Source: Ectobius pallidus
Taxonomy: Eukaryota; Arthropoda; Insecta; Blattodea; Ectobiidae
DNA length: 64,000 bases
Assembly: GCA_964059195.1 (NCBI GenBank)
Contig: CAXKWD010000009.1
Span: 44,177,160 to 44,241,159 of the forward strand
Direction: 5' to 3'
How positions within the stretch are numbered: position 1 is the first letter of the stretch; each line of letters begins with the position of its first letter. Made by a program: the position numbers and the translations under genes. The notes beneath the pieces were generated by a model. That model had not been told where the DNA came from, did no database searches, and was given only the letters and a program-made list of their open reading frames with translations. Positions 35,461-47,296 of this stretch are shown one piece after another.

Positions 35461-35610
35461 ATCAATGAAATAAACAAATGTGATACTAGTTGCTCAACTA
35501 TGATTTATTTTGTAATTCGCCGGTGCAAGCGCACAGAAAGGCCTAGGCGGCGAATTACAAAATAAATCATAGCTGAGCAACTAGTATCACATTTATTTTA
35601 TTTCATTGAT
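35461..35610. mobile_element. Fold-back element with ~62-bp arms
   Basis: Left arm 35461-35522 and right arm 35548-35610 are nearly perfect inverted copies (for example GTGATACTAGTTGCTCA against TGAGCAACTAGTATCAC; the few differences include one in CAACTATG/CATAGCTG). The 25-base loop contains GGCCTAGGC. Non-coding, MITE-like. Flanking text CGAGCTCAACAGTATT also occurs inverted near 16450, suggesting a dispersed family. No target duplication was found. Confidence 0.75.
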
Positions 35611-36218
35611 CGAGCTCAACAGTATTGGACATGTATTTTAATAACTTTGAAATCAATATTAAGTATGTTTTCAGTACACAACCTTTATTAGCAATTATAA
35701 CAAAACATAAAAACGTAGTCTACTTATACTTATCAAATAACTTAAGCGCCGGTTATTTGTACTTATTTAAATAATAACCCACAAATTAGAAGATTCATGT
35801 GTGTACGTGTGCGTGCGATTGCGTTAGGTTTAAAAAAGCTTAATATGAATAACAAACTTATGAATTATTATTATTGTTATTACTATTATTTTTATTTTTA
35901 ATGTTACTGTAACCGTATTAGTTGCTGTTATTGTTACTGTGCTGTTTTCTTAAAACGTTATACTGGTTAAGCCCGTTAATAGCATTATAATAGTAGTAGT
36001 ATAGTTTTGCTTGATTTGTCATGAGTGAGAAACAATAGTCCACTTCTATATCTTTTTAAATCCAGTAACTCCGAACTTTAAAAATAAACTTACCCCAATT
36101 CAGCTGTTATTCCTGATAATTGTTTATAATTTTCACTCTGTGTTTTACTCTTAATGAAAAACCCGGACCAATTTGACATTCAACCGAAGGAACAGCAGAG
36201 AGAAAAGTGCATTTGTAT

Positions 36219-36219
36219 A

Positions 36220-36276
<57 letters not shown>
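36219..36276 (+). repeat. (GT)n-(GA)n compound microsatellite
   Basis: About 11 GT units followed by about 18 GA units. Confidence 0.95.
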
Positions 36277-36279
<3 letters not shown>

Positions 36280-37154
36280 AAGGTAAATGATAAGTTAATG
36301 AATCTGTGCACACCTAAGATATTTATTTATCGGTTTATGGTGGCGACTATATCGTGGGTTTTCTTCGAACACTGCTTGCTTACTCAATTTATAATTCATG
36401 GGCAAATATAATTATTTACAAAAATTACATGGCATTAGAGGCTAATCGCATAATACCTCGCGTAATTATCCGCGGAATTGAGTGGCGCGGTAACCGTGGG
36501 TAATCCGCAAAAATCCCCCCAAAAAAGATAAAAATAAGAAGAACAATTAATTTACAGTAGGAGCCTACGCGTACAATTAATACTTAATAAGCAGAAGTTT
36601 TTTTTGTAGTCTAATTACATATTTGTAGTTTTACTTTTTCACACAAAAATGATCAACTTCTTTTTTTTTGTGTGTGTAAAAACACATCTTCTTTATTTCT
36701 CCTTCAAAACCATACCTAATAAAAGAGAGGAAAGTAAACTTAAGATCGCGGAAAATAACTTTTCGAGTATCGAGAGGTTACTGTTCATACTGCTACCAAT
36801 GTTAAGTAGCCAATGTAACCGATGACATTGCTGTGTACTTTGTGTTGTTATGCTGGATGATCTTTCAGCAATTACTATTTTTCTATTTAACGAATATGTA
36901 GAACCAGCTCCTCCAAGTGCAGTCCGATGAGTACCCTCATCAACGTTTTTTCAACTACTAACGTAAGAACTCATTGATCATTCATTGAAAATATGTTGGT
37001 GAAGAATAGCCCACCTGCTTTCAAGTTAGTTGTCAAGAATACAAATATTCGTGGGTCGATTCCCAAAGCAGACATCCCGAGAGATAGTAAGGTCAGACTG
37101 CTATTGCTATGTGAACTCTGACTTCCATTGTTATAATGATTCCTCGTTCAGAAA
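36277..37154. other. No gene; a weak tRNA-like trace
   Basis: At about 36990-37070 an arrangement ending GGGTCGATTCCC resembles a decayed B box; the rest is too poor to call. Confidence 0.35.
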
Positions 37155-37400
37155 ATGTCAATTGTAAAATTGGTAGCGTGGCTGCCTTTCGGTTAGGTTC
37201 GCTTCCTGGTCGGATATTTTTCAGTAGAGGAAAACTTCTTTCCTGGGTTCAGGATTGGGTGTTGTATTGTTGTTCCTTTATTCTCATCCCAAGGTATCCC
37301 TCTTGCCTTAAACAAGCCTTGGACGAGTTACGGGTATCATCCCATGGCTTCCTTCCGATTGTAGACCTGCCTTCGTGCAGAAAATGTATCATCATCACGC
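37155..37400 (+). repeat. Decayed tRNA-derived SINE
   Basis: Head-like text ATTGGTAGCGTGGCTGCC with TTCGCTTCCTGGTCGGAT, then CCTGGGTTCAGGATTGGGTG and TTGTTGTTCCTTTATTCTCA. These are common body phrases of insect tRNA-type SINEs. Ends are not defined. The 106-codon frame across it is an artefact. Confidence 0.5.
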
Positions 37401-39595
37401 TGTTAGTAATTTGTAAGTTAAAAACACGTTTCTATCACCGAAATAATAGGCTCTAAGTAGTACCCTAAATCATACCCATTTTAAGAATACAATCTAAAAG
37501 GATTTTTTTTCTGCACTCTCTTTCTCTAAATTCTAATTATTATTTGAAATGAGGGAAAAATATAAGAACTATTTTAAGTTGCATAATATTGCTTACCATT
37601 TAAGAAAGATGCATTTGCTCTTTAGTCTGGCTGTATGAAGATTTATTGAATTAAAGTATAGATCAATTAAACTTTGGATTCTATATGTCATTCACGTAAC
37701 GTTTTTCATAATCTCTTACATACAAGATAAAGAGGCTTCATTTTATGATGGTCGGACCACTTTTGATATACGATCATAATTAATATTAACCATTAAAGTT
37801 TCATGTGTAATGCCTAAGATCAATGTCAACAAAGGTCATATCTAAGTCATGAAAATATCATATTCTTAAGTCAGAAGTAGAGTGATAGTGCATGTGTACA
37901 CACTTCATAGTTCGATACAGACTCCTTTCATCGTCAAAACCGTAATGTTACAGACCAAGGCTTCAAACTAGAAGGATTTCATCTTATATGCCTGATCAAT
38001 GTGCGGGTCACAGATATGAAAATTTTGCCTTGGATATTTTTGGATACCACTAATAGTGTATGAGAAAAAGGCACATAAAGTTCACAAACGTACAGTATGT
38101 ATTCACATTGGACAAGACACTGATATGTAATACATTTTTGTATGACAAATGTAAAATTGAGCTATAAAGATCATCGGTCGTATCTTTGATGGTCTATGAT
38201 AATGAATTTAGCTATTTTTAAAGTTTAAGTTTTTAATTCCATCTATTATTTTTTTACTGCATTTCGTTTTATTTTCAAGTAAGTTCTATATATGGGATGA
38301 ATAAGAAAATGTTAATGTTTGTAAACTGTGGGAGCCAATAATAAAATGATGAGAAACTGAAAAATATGACTTGAAATTAGAATGAAATACAAGGCGAATA
38401 AAATGTGCCCATGGCGAATCCGTGAATATTACCGAATATATATCCTTTAATATTTATTTGCAGTTGTTGTAATACCTTTGCTTTGATTATTAATATGTTT
38501 CTTTTTCAAAGTTCTTTAGATGTTTAACACCCCTGACTTGATCATGTAATTGAAAACGGCAGTGGATCAGATGTAGCTGATCGCAGCTCACAATTTTATC
38601 TATTCCTTGAAAGACTGTCACTTCATCTCGGCTTCGCTGCCTTCATTGCAGCATGTACAACGTATCTAAATGATATTTATATCCTTGTATTGACGTCTGT
38701 TCTCAAGCTAAATGTCATTCGAGCACCTCTTTCTCTCTGGGTAATTGAGTTCATCATTATATCTGACAGAATCGAAGTTAAGTTCTCCCGTGAGAAACTT
38801 GCTTTGCATAAATTTTACTGCAGTTTTATTGATACATGATGTTCATGACTACAAAAGATCTCCTGAAAATCATTGTGAGCTTAATATAAAGTTGTCTTAT
38901 TAATTGAAATAGCTTCTCTATCTGGTGAAGGCGAATTCAAATGGATAAGATTAGATTTTTTTATATTTTTTTTTATTCAGCTGTACTGTATTTATACTCT
39001 TTTTAGCTGCGAGACCATATCAGGAGTACGGGATGTGTGGCTATACGGTAGAGTAGGCCATGGAGCTGTTGATTATAAATTGTTTCTATTATGAGTTTTT
39101 CATGTTGACTGGTCCAGATGAGCTCTATCAATAAAATATATTTGGTACCTTTTCTAAACTTGAACCTTTATTTTTTGGTTGGTCTTTCCGTGTGATTGCA
39201 CTTTCTTCGGGTATCTTAGTCTGCTGATGAGTTATTTAAATTAACTCACTAAAATTATTAAAATGTTTTAAAAAACAATATAGGTTGTAACAGATATCGG
39301 AAAGACCAACGAAAGACTAAAAACCATCCGTCCATTTTATTTAAATATTTAAGACTTTCAGTGAATTTTAAGTAGGAAGAAGCTTTTATTTTGAATACAT
39401 TTAATATTAACTAAGAAGCACAAAATTCTATAGAGATGGTTCACTCACACGAAAAGGACTAGGTAAAAAAGTAAAGGTTCAAGCTGAATGGCTATTCTCT
39501 CTATAGCGGAAATAGAAACGGAAAAATAGTAAGAACCGACCTTAGGGTGTGCTAAATCACATTTTTATTTACCATCTTATCCAAACTTACCTTAC
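37401..39595. other. No gene seen
   Basis: AT-rich. A short inverted pair GGTTGGTCTTTCCG (about 39177) and CGGAAAGACCAACG (about 39298) lies 110 bases apart. No coding signal. Confidence 0.45.
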
Positions 39596-40415
39596 TCACT
39601 TACTCAATGGCAATAGAATATTTCTAAGAATGCTGAAGGAATATTATCAATTTTATGGAGACCGGGGGTTCATTGCCACGCTTACCTGAGCACGCCATTC
39701 AACCATATTCTGTGCTAACTCCATCAAACCTTACCTCACAAATCCTACTTCCCTTAAATCTATCCTAATATTGTCTTCCCTCTTACATCTAGGCCTTCCA
39801 ATTGGTCTCCTTCCTTCGGATCTCCCAGCCAATATTTTTTTAGATATATATTTCCTCCCCCAAGCATATCCAGCCCATTTAATTCTTCGTGATTTAATCC
39901 TTCGTGATTTAATTACCTTTATTATATTCGGTGAAGAGTACGTCATTATGAAGTTTACTCCATTCCCCATTTTCATCTCTCCTAGTCCGTATGTTTTTCT
40001 AAGCATCCTGTTTTGAACACACTCAGATTATGTTCTTCCCGTAAGAGTAAAGGATCATGTCTCACGTCCATGTAGTAAAACTGGCAGGATAATTGTCTTA
40101 TAAATTCTTATTTTTAAATTTCTTTACAAAATACGAGAAGAAAAAAGTTTCTGAACTGCTTAGAAACAACCACTTCCTGATTTCAGTCGACTTATTTTAA
40201 CTTCTACCTTAATATTATTTGTATCTATAGCATGTTGCCAGATACTTGAATTTCGACACTTGTTCGAAAGCTTTACCGGCTATTCTAACAGTCTGTGGCG
40301 CATTATTTTGACATTTCATGACCATATAGGCTACTTAGTTCTTTCTGTATTATTTTCCAATCCAACGTTCCTATAGACATCGAAAATACTTCTGCATTTC
40401 TCCCGATTGTATCAT
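39596..40415 (-). mobile_element. RTE-like non-LTR retrotransposon 3' fragment, copy A
   Basis: On the minus strand, a decayed RT C-terminal region leads to KSRRIKWAGYAWGRKY and GRRPIGRPRCKREDNIRIDL, the basic tail usual in RTE-type RTs (RL.W.GHV.RM...GRRP.GRPR.RW.D.I..DL). It ends on a 3' UTR shared with 42445-43500 (GGCAATGAACC...GGT, TTGCCATT). A 91-codon open piece lies at 39731-40006. A 13-bp internal duplication (AATTCTTCGTGATTTAATC region) repeats RRIKSRRIK. Confidence 0.8.
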
Positions 40416-41370
40416 GTTATACATACATTATTTTATTTTAATATTGAACTTTCAGTACCCCTGACAGTCTTATGTAACTGTACTGTGCATTAGATCAGAT
40501 AATGGCTATATCAGCTTGCAAATTAGCTGCTTCAAACTGCAATTTCACTTACCGCACTACGCTTACTATAGTTGCGCTGACACAATTCAAGTTGCCCACT
40601 GCTTGTAATAAATCTTTCCCACTGTTTGTCTTGCAAAAGGACTGGAAGTGGCACCTGGACATTTTAGAGTCATATAATTTGTTCCTTACTTACAGACATT
40701 AATATAGTTTGTAGTGTGAAGCTAATCCTTCATAGGCTTATCAACTGCTTATAATTCTGCCTGATTTTTAGCTTGGCACTTGAAAAAGTTTAATCAATTT
40801 AGATCTGTTCGGCGAAATTTTATTTATTATTATTATTGTTATTATTATTATTATTGTTATTATTTTCCAAACTGCCTCCTAATGGAGGAGTTCCTATGGA
40901 CTGTGTATACATCCAATGAATGTTACTACATATTGAAGTAGGCTACAGTATTACAATTAATAATATAACAGGAATAAAACAAGAGAGAAGTATAAATACA
41001 GTATTAATTAATGTGCAGATGATTATGAAGTATTTTACAAGCTAGCCTATTTAGCACTGTGGTGACAATTTCATCTCTTAAAGGTAGAAGAAAAACCATG
41101 TTTGTTTGAAAATTTTCGAAAAAATTGTGTATAATCCTACGTGTTCCAATTAAGAGACCAATTACTTACCGTATAGTAGTGTCCACATTGTATTTTTTCA
41201 AAAAAATTAGGAAGTGTCGGTTAATAAATTTTATAAATTAGCGGTATGTCGACAGAAATTTTGGCATCGTCCCAAACCTGAAGTAATGATCTATGACTAG
41301 AGACTAGAAAGATGACTAATAAAATCAGGTAAACTATTATAACAAAATACGTACCAGAATGCTCTTGTTA
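40416..41370. other. No gene; one microsatellite
   Basis: An imperfect (ATT/GTT)n run at 40823-40865. No motif in the 66-codon frame at 40502-40702. Confidence 0.5.
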
Positions 41371-41680
41371 AATCAGTGATAATTGCAGTTATGATAGGCC
41401 TATGCAGAAAAGAAGATATTTTTGTAATAGAACACCTAGTTAAGCTCCAGATCGATTCATTAAGCAGGGCTTCCGGAAAAAAGAAGGCCGAAAGTTTGAT
41501 TCCTAACCTTAATTTATATTCAAATTAACTGATGTAAGAAATTCTTAAAATATGTCCAGAATTCTTTAGTTCAATCAGTGATAATTGCAATTATGATATG
41601 AAGAAAATAAGTTACTTTTGTTATGGATTTCCGAATTAAGCTCCAGATCGCTCCTTTAAGCAGGGCTTACATAAGAGCAA
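41371..41680 (+). repeat. Two-unit tandem repeat of about 200 bp
   Basis: AATCAGTGATAATTGCA.TTATGATA recurs at 41371 and 41572, and TTAAGCTCCAGATCG with TTAAGCAGGGCTT recurs at 41440 and 41636. The units are diverged. Confidence 0.75.
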
Positions 41681-41719
41681 TGGTCTAGTTTGATAAGAAT
41701 ATGCGAAGGAATATATGGG

Positions 41720-42060
41720 TAGTGCTGTTTGTCATAGTTAACTATATTGCAACTTCCAAAGCGGTATATGAACACTGTAAAACAATATGTTGTCATGAGA
41801 ACTGATTTACATTTGATAATTTTTTTCTAATATATTACCATAAAATGGGCACTAAATTGGGACTTACTCCGGTACTGGTCAACAGATTAGGTCCAATATC
41901 AAGAGGGTTCTTCCCATGGACATTTTAAATGTGTATACGAAGTTTCTTGATTAAGCGTATTTGAGTTATAGCGCCTACAGAATAAGGACGGACAGACAGA
42001 CGGACAGACAGACAGACAGACAGACGGACAGACATTTTTCTGTCCACCACACTACCATTC
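41720..42060 (-). repeat. Helitron-like fragment joined to a GTCC-rich repeat
   Basis: 41740-41835 resembles Helitron interior text (ATATGAACACTGTAAAACAAT, TTGTCATGA.AACTGA). 41880-42060 is the inverted relative of 3440-3660, with GGACAGACAGAC units and a CCACACTACCATTCTGGCAC end. Confidence 0.55.
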
Positions 42061-42444
42061 TGGCACTTAGTATCTAAACACTACAATATTTCGAAATTGT
42101 ACGCTTCGGTCACTGCCATTCATTTGTCTATAGCTTATAAAGGATGCTAAGGTTTAGTTTATAAGAGCCCGCTACGAAAAAGACTGTAAATGAAAAAGAA
42201 TTCTCAATTACTAGTTGCTAAGGACGTGATTGCTATGAAGTATTACCTTTCGAACATAACTTGTGATGTCACTTCCAGTTGACTATCTTCACTTCAGCTG
42301 AAAATATAGCTTTCGGACACAGCCTCAGACAGACGAATCAAAGATATACAGTAGATGGCAAAATATGACTAAAATTGAAGTAGAAATGTCATAATTCCTT
42401 GAGACCAATTTATTTGAGTTGAGACTCTCAACATGACTATACTT

Positions 42445-43500
42445 ATTCACTTAATGGCAATAGACAATTCGTAACCAAGCTAAAGGAATAATATCTATTT
42501 TATGGAACCCGGAGGTTCATTGCCGCTCTTACCTGAACCCACCATTCAACCCTATTCTGTGCTAGCTCCATCCAACCATCCCTCGCAAATCCTACTTCCC
42601 TTAACTATATTCTAATATTGTCTTCCCACCTACGTCTAGGTCTTCCAAGTGGTCTCTTCCCTTAAGGTCTCTCAGTCAATATTTTTTAGATAGGCCTAAC
42701 TTATGTCTTTTCTCCCCCATGCGCGCAACATACCCAGCCCATTTCATTTTCCGTAATCTAATTAATTAATCGGTGAAGAGTACAGTCTTATGCAATTTTC
42801 TCCAGTTCCCATTTTCATCTCTCTTAGGCCCAAATATTTTCCTAATCACCCTGTTTTCGAACACTCTCAGATTATGCTCTTCCCGATGAGTAAGCGACCA
42901 TGTCTCACATCCATATAATACAACCTGCAGGATAATAGCCTTATAAATCTTTATTTTTAGATTTCCGGGCAGAAGACGAGAAGATAAGAGTTTCTGAACT
43001 GCATAAAAACAGGCATTTCCTGATTTTGGCCGACACTTAACTTCTGCCGTAATATTATTTTTGTCTGTTAATTATTGATCCTAGATATTTGAATTTTTCC
43101 ACTTGTTCGAACGATTTACCGGCTATTCTAATATTTCTAGCGCATTATTTTGATGGTTCTTATACTTAATATACTTAATACTTATACTTAATACCATATA
43201 CTTAATTTTCTCTTATTTCATTTCCAATCCGACATTTCTGTAGGCATCAAAAATATTTTGTGTATTTTTCTTGATCGTGTAAGCTAGGCCTATCTTGTTT
43301 TCCTGAACTTTCCTAATAGCATATCCAAGGCGAAATTAAACAGTAAAGCGATAGTGCATTTCCTTGCTTTAATGAGAAACCTATCTGAGATAAAATTCCC
43401 TTCCCTTTACTCTGCTGTGGGTTTCATTAAGACACATTTTGATTAGCCTAACTAACTGATCATTGATATATTTTTTCAGCAATTACTCAAAAAGTTACGA
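42445..43500 (-). mobile_element. RTE-like non-LTR retrotransposon 3' fragment, copy B
   Basis: Second copy of the 39596-40415 family, extending further into the RT. On the minus strand a decayed stretch near 43320-43440 reads SDRFLIKA then LLFNFALDM, matching the RTE palm phrase G.ALSPLLFNFALE. It is followed by remnants of the YADD-side helix (DAYRNVGLEM), the basic tail region and the common 3' UTR. Many stops and frameshifts. Both copies share the 3' edge ..TTGCCATT, confirming the element's 3' end at about 42450. Confidence 0.75.
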
Positions 43501-44640
43501 TAAACAAGTATTTAGTGATTTTTAAAGAATTTTAATGGTCTATAATTCTTTTAATATAGCTTTCAATCACATTTCACCGTTACCTTTCATCATTTTCAGG
43601 GGAAGTTAAATGTTTATAACTATAATAGGGCATTCCTTTATTCTTTAAACTGATCTTTTATAGGCCTACAATGATTTCTAAAATTAATTAATGCATAATA
43701 ATTATGCTACGCGTATTACTCTACTAAGGCTGTACGCAGTAGGATGTAAGAAAACACCTTTACCTCAGCCATTATTCATAACTTCCTTCTCTACGCCCTC
43801 GCGGTACAGCCCCTTAAAATTAAGCTGATCTCAAAGTTCTTTATAGCGCTCTAGGGACTTGAGTAAGACAGTAGAGGTCGTTTAACTTGGACTTAACTTG
43901 CTAATACGGGTAGTAATAAGCTAAGTGATATGGGGCCCCTGTTACGCCACTGTACTAGAAGAGAGAGACATGCACACGGAGCGATCAGGGGCCAAGGCAC
44001 ACGACCCGACATTACAAGTTACTCAGTCACGAAATATATTTTATATGTTATGCCACCGACACATCTATAACTCACCATTTTATCAGTTTTCAACTCTTAA
44101 AACATGTGAAGCCAAACAAAAAGGCTATTTAAAGCTGCATATCAAGTGAAATGTAAAGGATATATGTGCGCTTAAGTTCAAGAGTGCATAATATTTACAT
44201 GTACCTGGGTCCAGTAAGTACAGGTATCAGGATGGCGACTACACCGTGTTAGAAAGATATGTACTCAAAGTAAAAATATTACTTATGTTATAAAGTTGTG
44301 TATTCATGTAGGCTACTATCATTTTTACTTTGTTCTTTGTTCTTTTAATATTAACATGAAACTTACTTTCACAGACATTGTCATAATCCTCACAAATAGC
44401 TTATAGTAATGTCTGGACAATGCTGATTATGGTGATGTTTATATCGATTAAATTGACAACAGAATGATAATCAAACTGCCTTATCTACTACATTTTACTC
44501 AGTTTTCTTCCACAGTATTTTAGTGAATTTTTATTCTTTCTTTGTTTTAAATTTATTGTCAACATTTTCTATACTGTACACCACCTAGAATCAGCAGTAT
44601 AAAATATATATGTGAAAATGTCTCTTAAATTGGAGATAAT
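43501..44640. other. No gene; possible transposon end
   Basis: At 43930-43952 the reverse complement reads CAGTGGCGTAACAGGGGCCC, a typical start for cut-and-paste elements in insects, but no partner end is evident. A 74-codon frame at 43925-44149 overlaps it and has no motif. Confidence 0.35.
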
Positions 44641-44641
44641 C

Positions 44642-45016
44642 CACCGCTCTGGCGTAAGATTGCAATCGCTCTTCTCACGCAGCTGGCCTGTTTTCGATTC
44701 CGGTTCGGCAAAAGTTTTCTAGATGGTGATTTTCCGCGGTTTTTCTTCGTCGGTGAGACGAATGTCTGGAAATTTCAGGCCCTCGTGGTCCCTAGATATT
44801 GTTCGATATGAGTGCGTTCTGTTCGTGTTGTCTCGGATGTAGCCCCGGCATTGGGCTGATCATCATCCAGAGAGGCCCTTCATGTCCTTATCTGTTCAAT
44901 GTTGCTATGTGATCCATAGTAACTCCCTTCCCCGACAGGTCGCAGTCCTGTAAGGCCTGGGTGGCACGGGCCGAATGAACATTCCTGCAATGGGGGAGAG
45001 AAAACGAAAGAAGAAG
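44642..45016 (+). mobile_element. tRNA-derived SINE, second type
   Basis: A tRNA-like head (CCACCGCTCTGGCGTAAGAT; B-box-like TTTTCGATTCCGG) is followed by a body with GAATGTCTGGAAATTTCAGG, GTGTTGTCTCGGATGTAGCC and GGCCTGGGTGGCACGGGCCG, and a purine-rich tail GAGAGAAAACGAAAGAAGAA. Flanks ATTGGAGATAAT and GTTGGAAATATT look like a diverged target duplication, so this is an older insertion. Confidence 0.7.
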
Positions 45017-46220
45017 TTGGAAATATTAGTTTTAAACATAGCTGACTGACGAGAAAGAAACCATATTCTCAGAGGACAGTATGTTTTTTCTTAAATAGTT
45101 TAACGTTCTACCTTTTAAGACCGTCTGGAAGATGCTTAACAAGGCACATAAATAAGAACACAATACCACAGCCAGAGACCTCTCGTCGGGATAGTAGCCC
45201 GACACGCTATTCTTATTGGCCCTCCATCCTAAACAACTTATCAGAATGTTTACTTTCAGATTTCAGCTACACGGAGGATAATATTTTAACCTCATTTTGT
45301 ATATTATATTATAGTGAAAATGGAAGTTTCAGCGATGGTATACAATCTTTGGTGATAAAGTGGATTATTGATCCTAAGTTCTTTCAAACGATACACATTC
45401 ACTAGAGACAGTGCACCATCGCTAGTGATTGTACACATTCACCCCCCGGCGGTAAGGAATGTGTACCAATGAACTGCAATAATAAAACAGCCAGCTTTCG
45501 GAAAGTTGGTTTTACTTTATAACAAGATAAAATCAGATTTGAATAGAAAAAAAATCCCATTAGGCAGGCCTACAGGCTGAGGTAGATTTCGAAGTGCTTT
45601 TGGTTTAATTTATTGTCGCTGCACAGCACTCTTCTTCTTAGCCTTGGCATGACAAACCCGCAATAATAACTGCAAAAAAGAGGAAAGAGCACTGTTTCAA
45701 CATTCAAATATCGCCTTATATGAAAACTATCGAGATTTGTAGAGTACTCATCAAGAACTTTTCAACGATACCCCACAAGACGTGGTTTCAAAAATTTCTA
45801 ATTTCCATCCCCCCCCCACCCCCACTTGTACCCCCAATACCCCCGTTGGTGTCACTGTGAACTCCATAGGGAGTACTCTAATTTATTCAAACGAAGTTTC
45901 CCTCTATACTTCATAGGGGCCGAGACATATTTTTTTTTAATTTCAACCCCCTCCTCCGACCCCCCTTGGGCCAATTTTGCTCATTAACGAACTTGTCCGC
46001 ACTATTGGGCCTAGAAATAGCATAATAAAATTTGGTTTAAATATCTTCAAAATTACGGCCGCTAGCGTGTAAAGATAATATAAATATCACAATTTTTTTT
46101 TTTTTAAACGGGCGGTGGTTTCGTACTTAGGGAGGTATGAAACGTAAAGATATGAAAGAATTTTTCGAAAGTCATGACATGGTATCGATTGCAATTTCAA
46201 TTCGTATTAATCACAATGAT
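45017..46220. other. No gene; repeat-like text
   Basis: 45780-46090 carries poly(C) stretches and phrases (GGGCCAATTTTGCTCATTAA, GCACTATTGGGCCTAGAA) that look like a dispersed element. No coding and no ends seen. Confidence 0.4.
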
Positions 46221-46245
46221 GTATATATATATATATAGGCTATAA

Positions 46246-46276
<31 letters not shown>
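46221..46276 (+). repeat. (AT)n microsatellite
   Basis: Two (TA)n runs separated by GGCTATAAG. Confidence 0.9.
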
Positions 46277-46278
<2 letters not shown>

Positions 46279-46499
46279 TTGAATGCTAATCAACACACAC
46301 TGTACAATGTACAGTCGGTCAAATAAAAAACGTCGGGCGGTATTTGATTAAGTATCACGAACGAGCATATGCGCATGTACAGGAAGACTTAAGGTTAGGT
46401 TCACACACGCCTCTTGTCTATCCATGTATCCATGTATCATGTACATGTATCCATGTATCCATGTACTTTCTTGATTATTTAGTCAGTTTTGTTCCAAAA

Positions 46500-46665
46500 G
46501 GTAAAAGAAGAAGAGGGCGAAAAAGAATATCTTGGCTGGATAACATTAAGCAGTGGACAGGATTACCACGGGTAGATCAACTATTACATACTGTGGTTCA
46601 TAGAATGAAGATGCATCATGTGGTCGCCAACATCCATTAATGGATAGGCAGTAGAAGAAGAAGAA
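46500..46665 (+). mobile_element. RTE-type fragment nested in the Tc1-like element
   Basis: Bounded by 9-bp direct repeats GTTCCAAAA (46491-46499 and 46666-46674). It encodes only the extreme C-terminus of an RTE-like RT (KGKRRRGRKRISWLDNI, LHTVVHRMKMHHVVANIH, stop) and ends in a short (GAA)n tail. A severe 5' truncation with target duplication shows direct reverse-transcription insertion. Confidence 0.85.
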
Positions 46666-46873
46666 GTTCCAAAACAAACATGTATAGAAGGCTGTGGCTA
46701 TATGCCTCAAATACGCCATATTCTTGGTTGCAAATTTTTATAATATTAATAATTAATAGATTCGCGAGGAATATGTTTATTCAAGGAGCATTTTTTTAAG
46801 ATTCTATTTTATAATACCGGTACTTCTAGTGCAAAATCAATAACTTACGTTCAACTTCTGCAACCAATATTAG

Positions 46874-47068
46874 CATCGAAATACGCGTCCGGCCAGATCA
46901 ACGTTTGCTTTGAAAACTTCCGGTCGCATTATAGTAAAGTTCCCACCTCTGAGCTGCTCTTTCATAAATATGGAACCTTCTCGCTGCTTCAGAGACCGAA
47001 AAATGCAGGTCAATTACAGCCCTAACTACACTTTCTCTCACGTTAGCATTTGTATGTGGCGATGACAC
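46874..47068 (-). pseudogene. Tc1-like transposase helix-turn-helix remnant
   Basis: The minus-strand translation reads VRESVVRAVIDLHFSVSEAA, RRFHIYERAAQRWELYYN, ATGSFQSKR, stop, SGRTRI. This is the pattern of the N-terminal helix-turn-helix of Tc1-family transposases (VSEAARRF as first helices, S/R..A.RW as recognition helix, GS...GR.R as hook), which binds the terminal repeats. One in-frame stop lies near 46899 and no upstream start is clear. Confidence 0.7.
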
Positions 47069-47296
47069 AAAGAAAATTAATTATGACAATGCATTAAGTT
47101 GAATATCGTGTGTTGCGCTTTCCGCGTTGTTCATTTTTCCCCTCCTTGTTCATATTTTCCCTCCTGCCGCATGGCCTCATATGTTCCAAAAATGACCTGT
47201 ATTTTGTGTTTTTTATAGGAAACTTGTGAACTAATGCGTCAAAACTTTAATTTTAACAGCATACGAGTCCCGACGTTTTTTATTTGACCGACTGTA

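Larger units (their letters stand above)
46312..47294 (-). mobile_element. Tc1/mariner-like element, internally deleted
   Basis: Terminal inverted repeats are identical over 26 bases (start CAGTCGGTCAAATAAAAAAC, continuing GTCGGG), and each end abuts TA (46310-46311 and 47295-47296), the duplication used by this superfamily. The minus strand contains the N-terminal DNA-binding part of a transposase (46874-47068). At 983 bp, including a 166-bp nested insertion, it is shorter than an intact 1.3 kb or longer element, and the DDE catalytic region is not recognisable. Identical ends suggest fairly recent movement. Confidence 0.85.

Noticed and set aside
43930..43995. GGGGCCCCTG...CAGGGGCC as a complete small transposon
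   Set aside because: The inverted match is only 8 bases and no target duplication is visible; only one plausible transposon end (CAGTGGCG) was kept as a note.
46344..46640. 98-codon frame as a host gene
   Set aside because: The first half is repeat text of the Tc1-like element; only the end is coding, and that is the nested RTE C-terminus.
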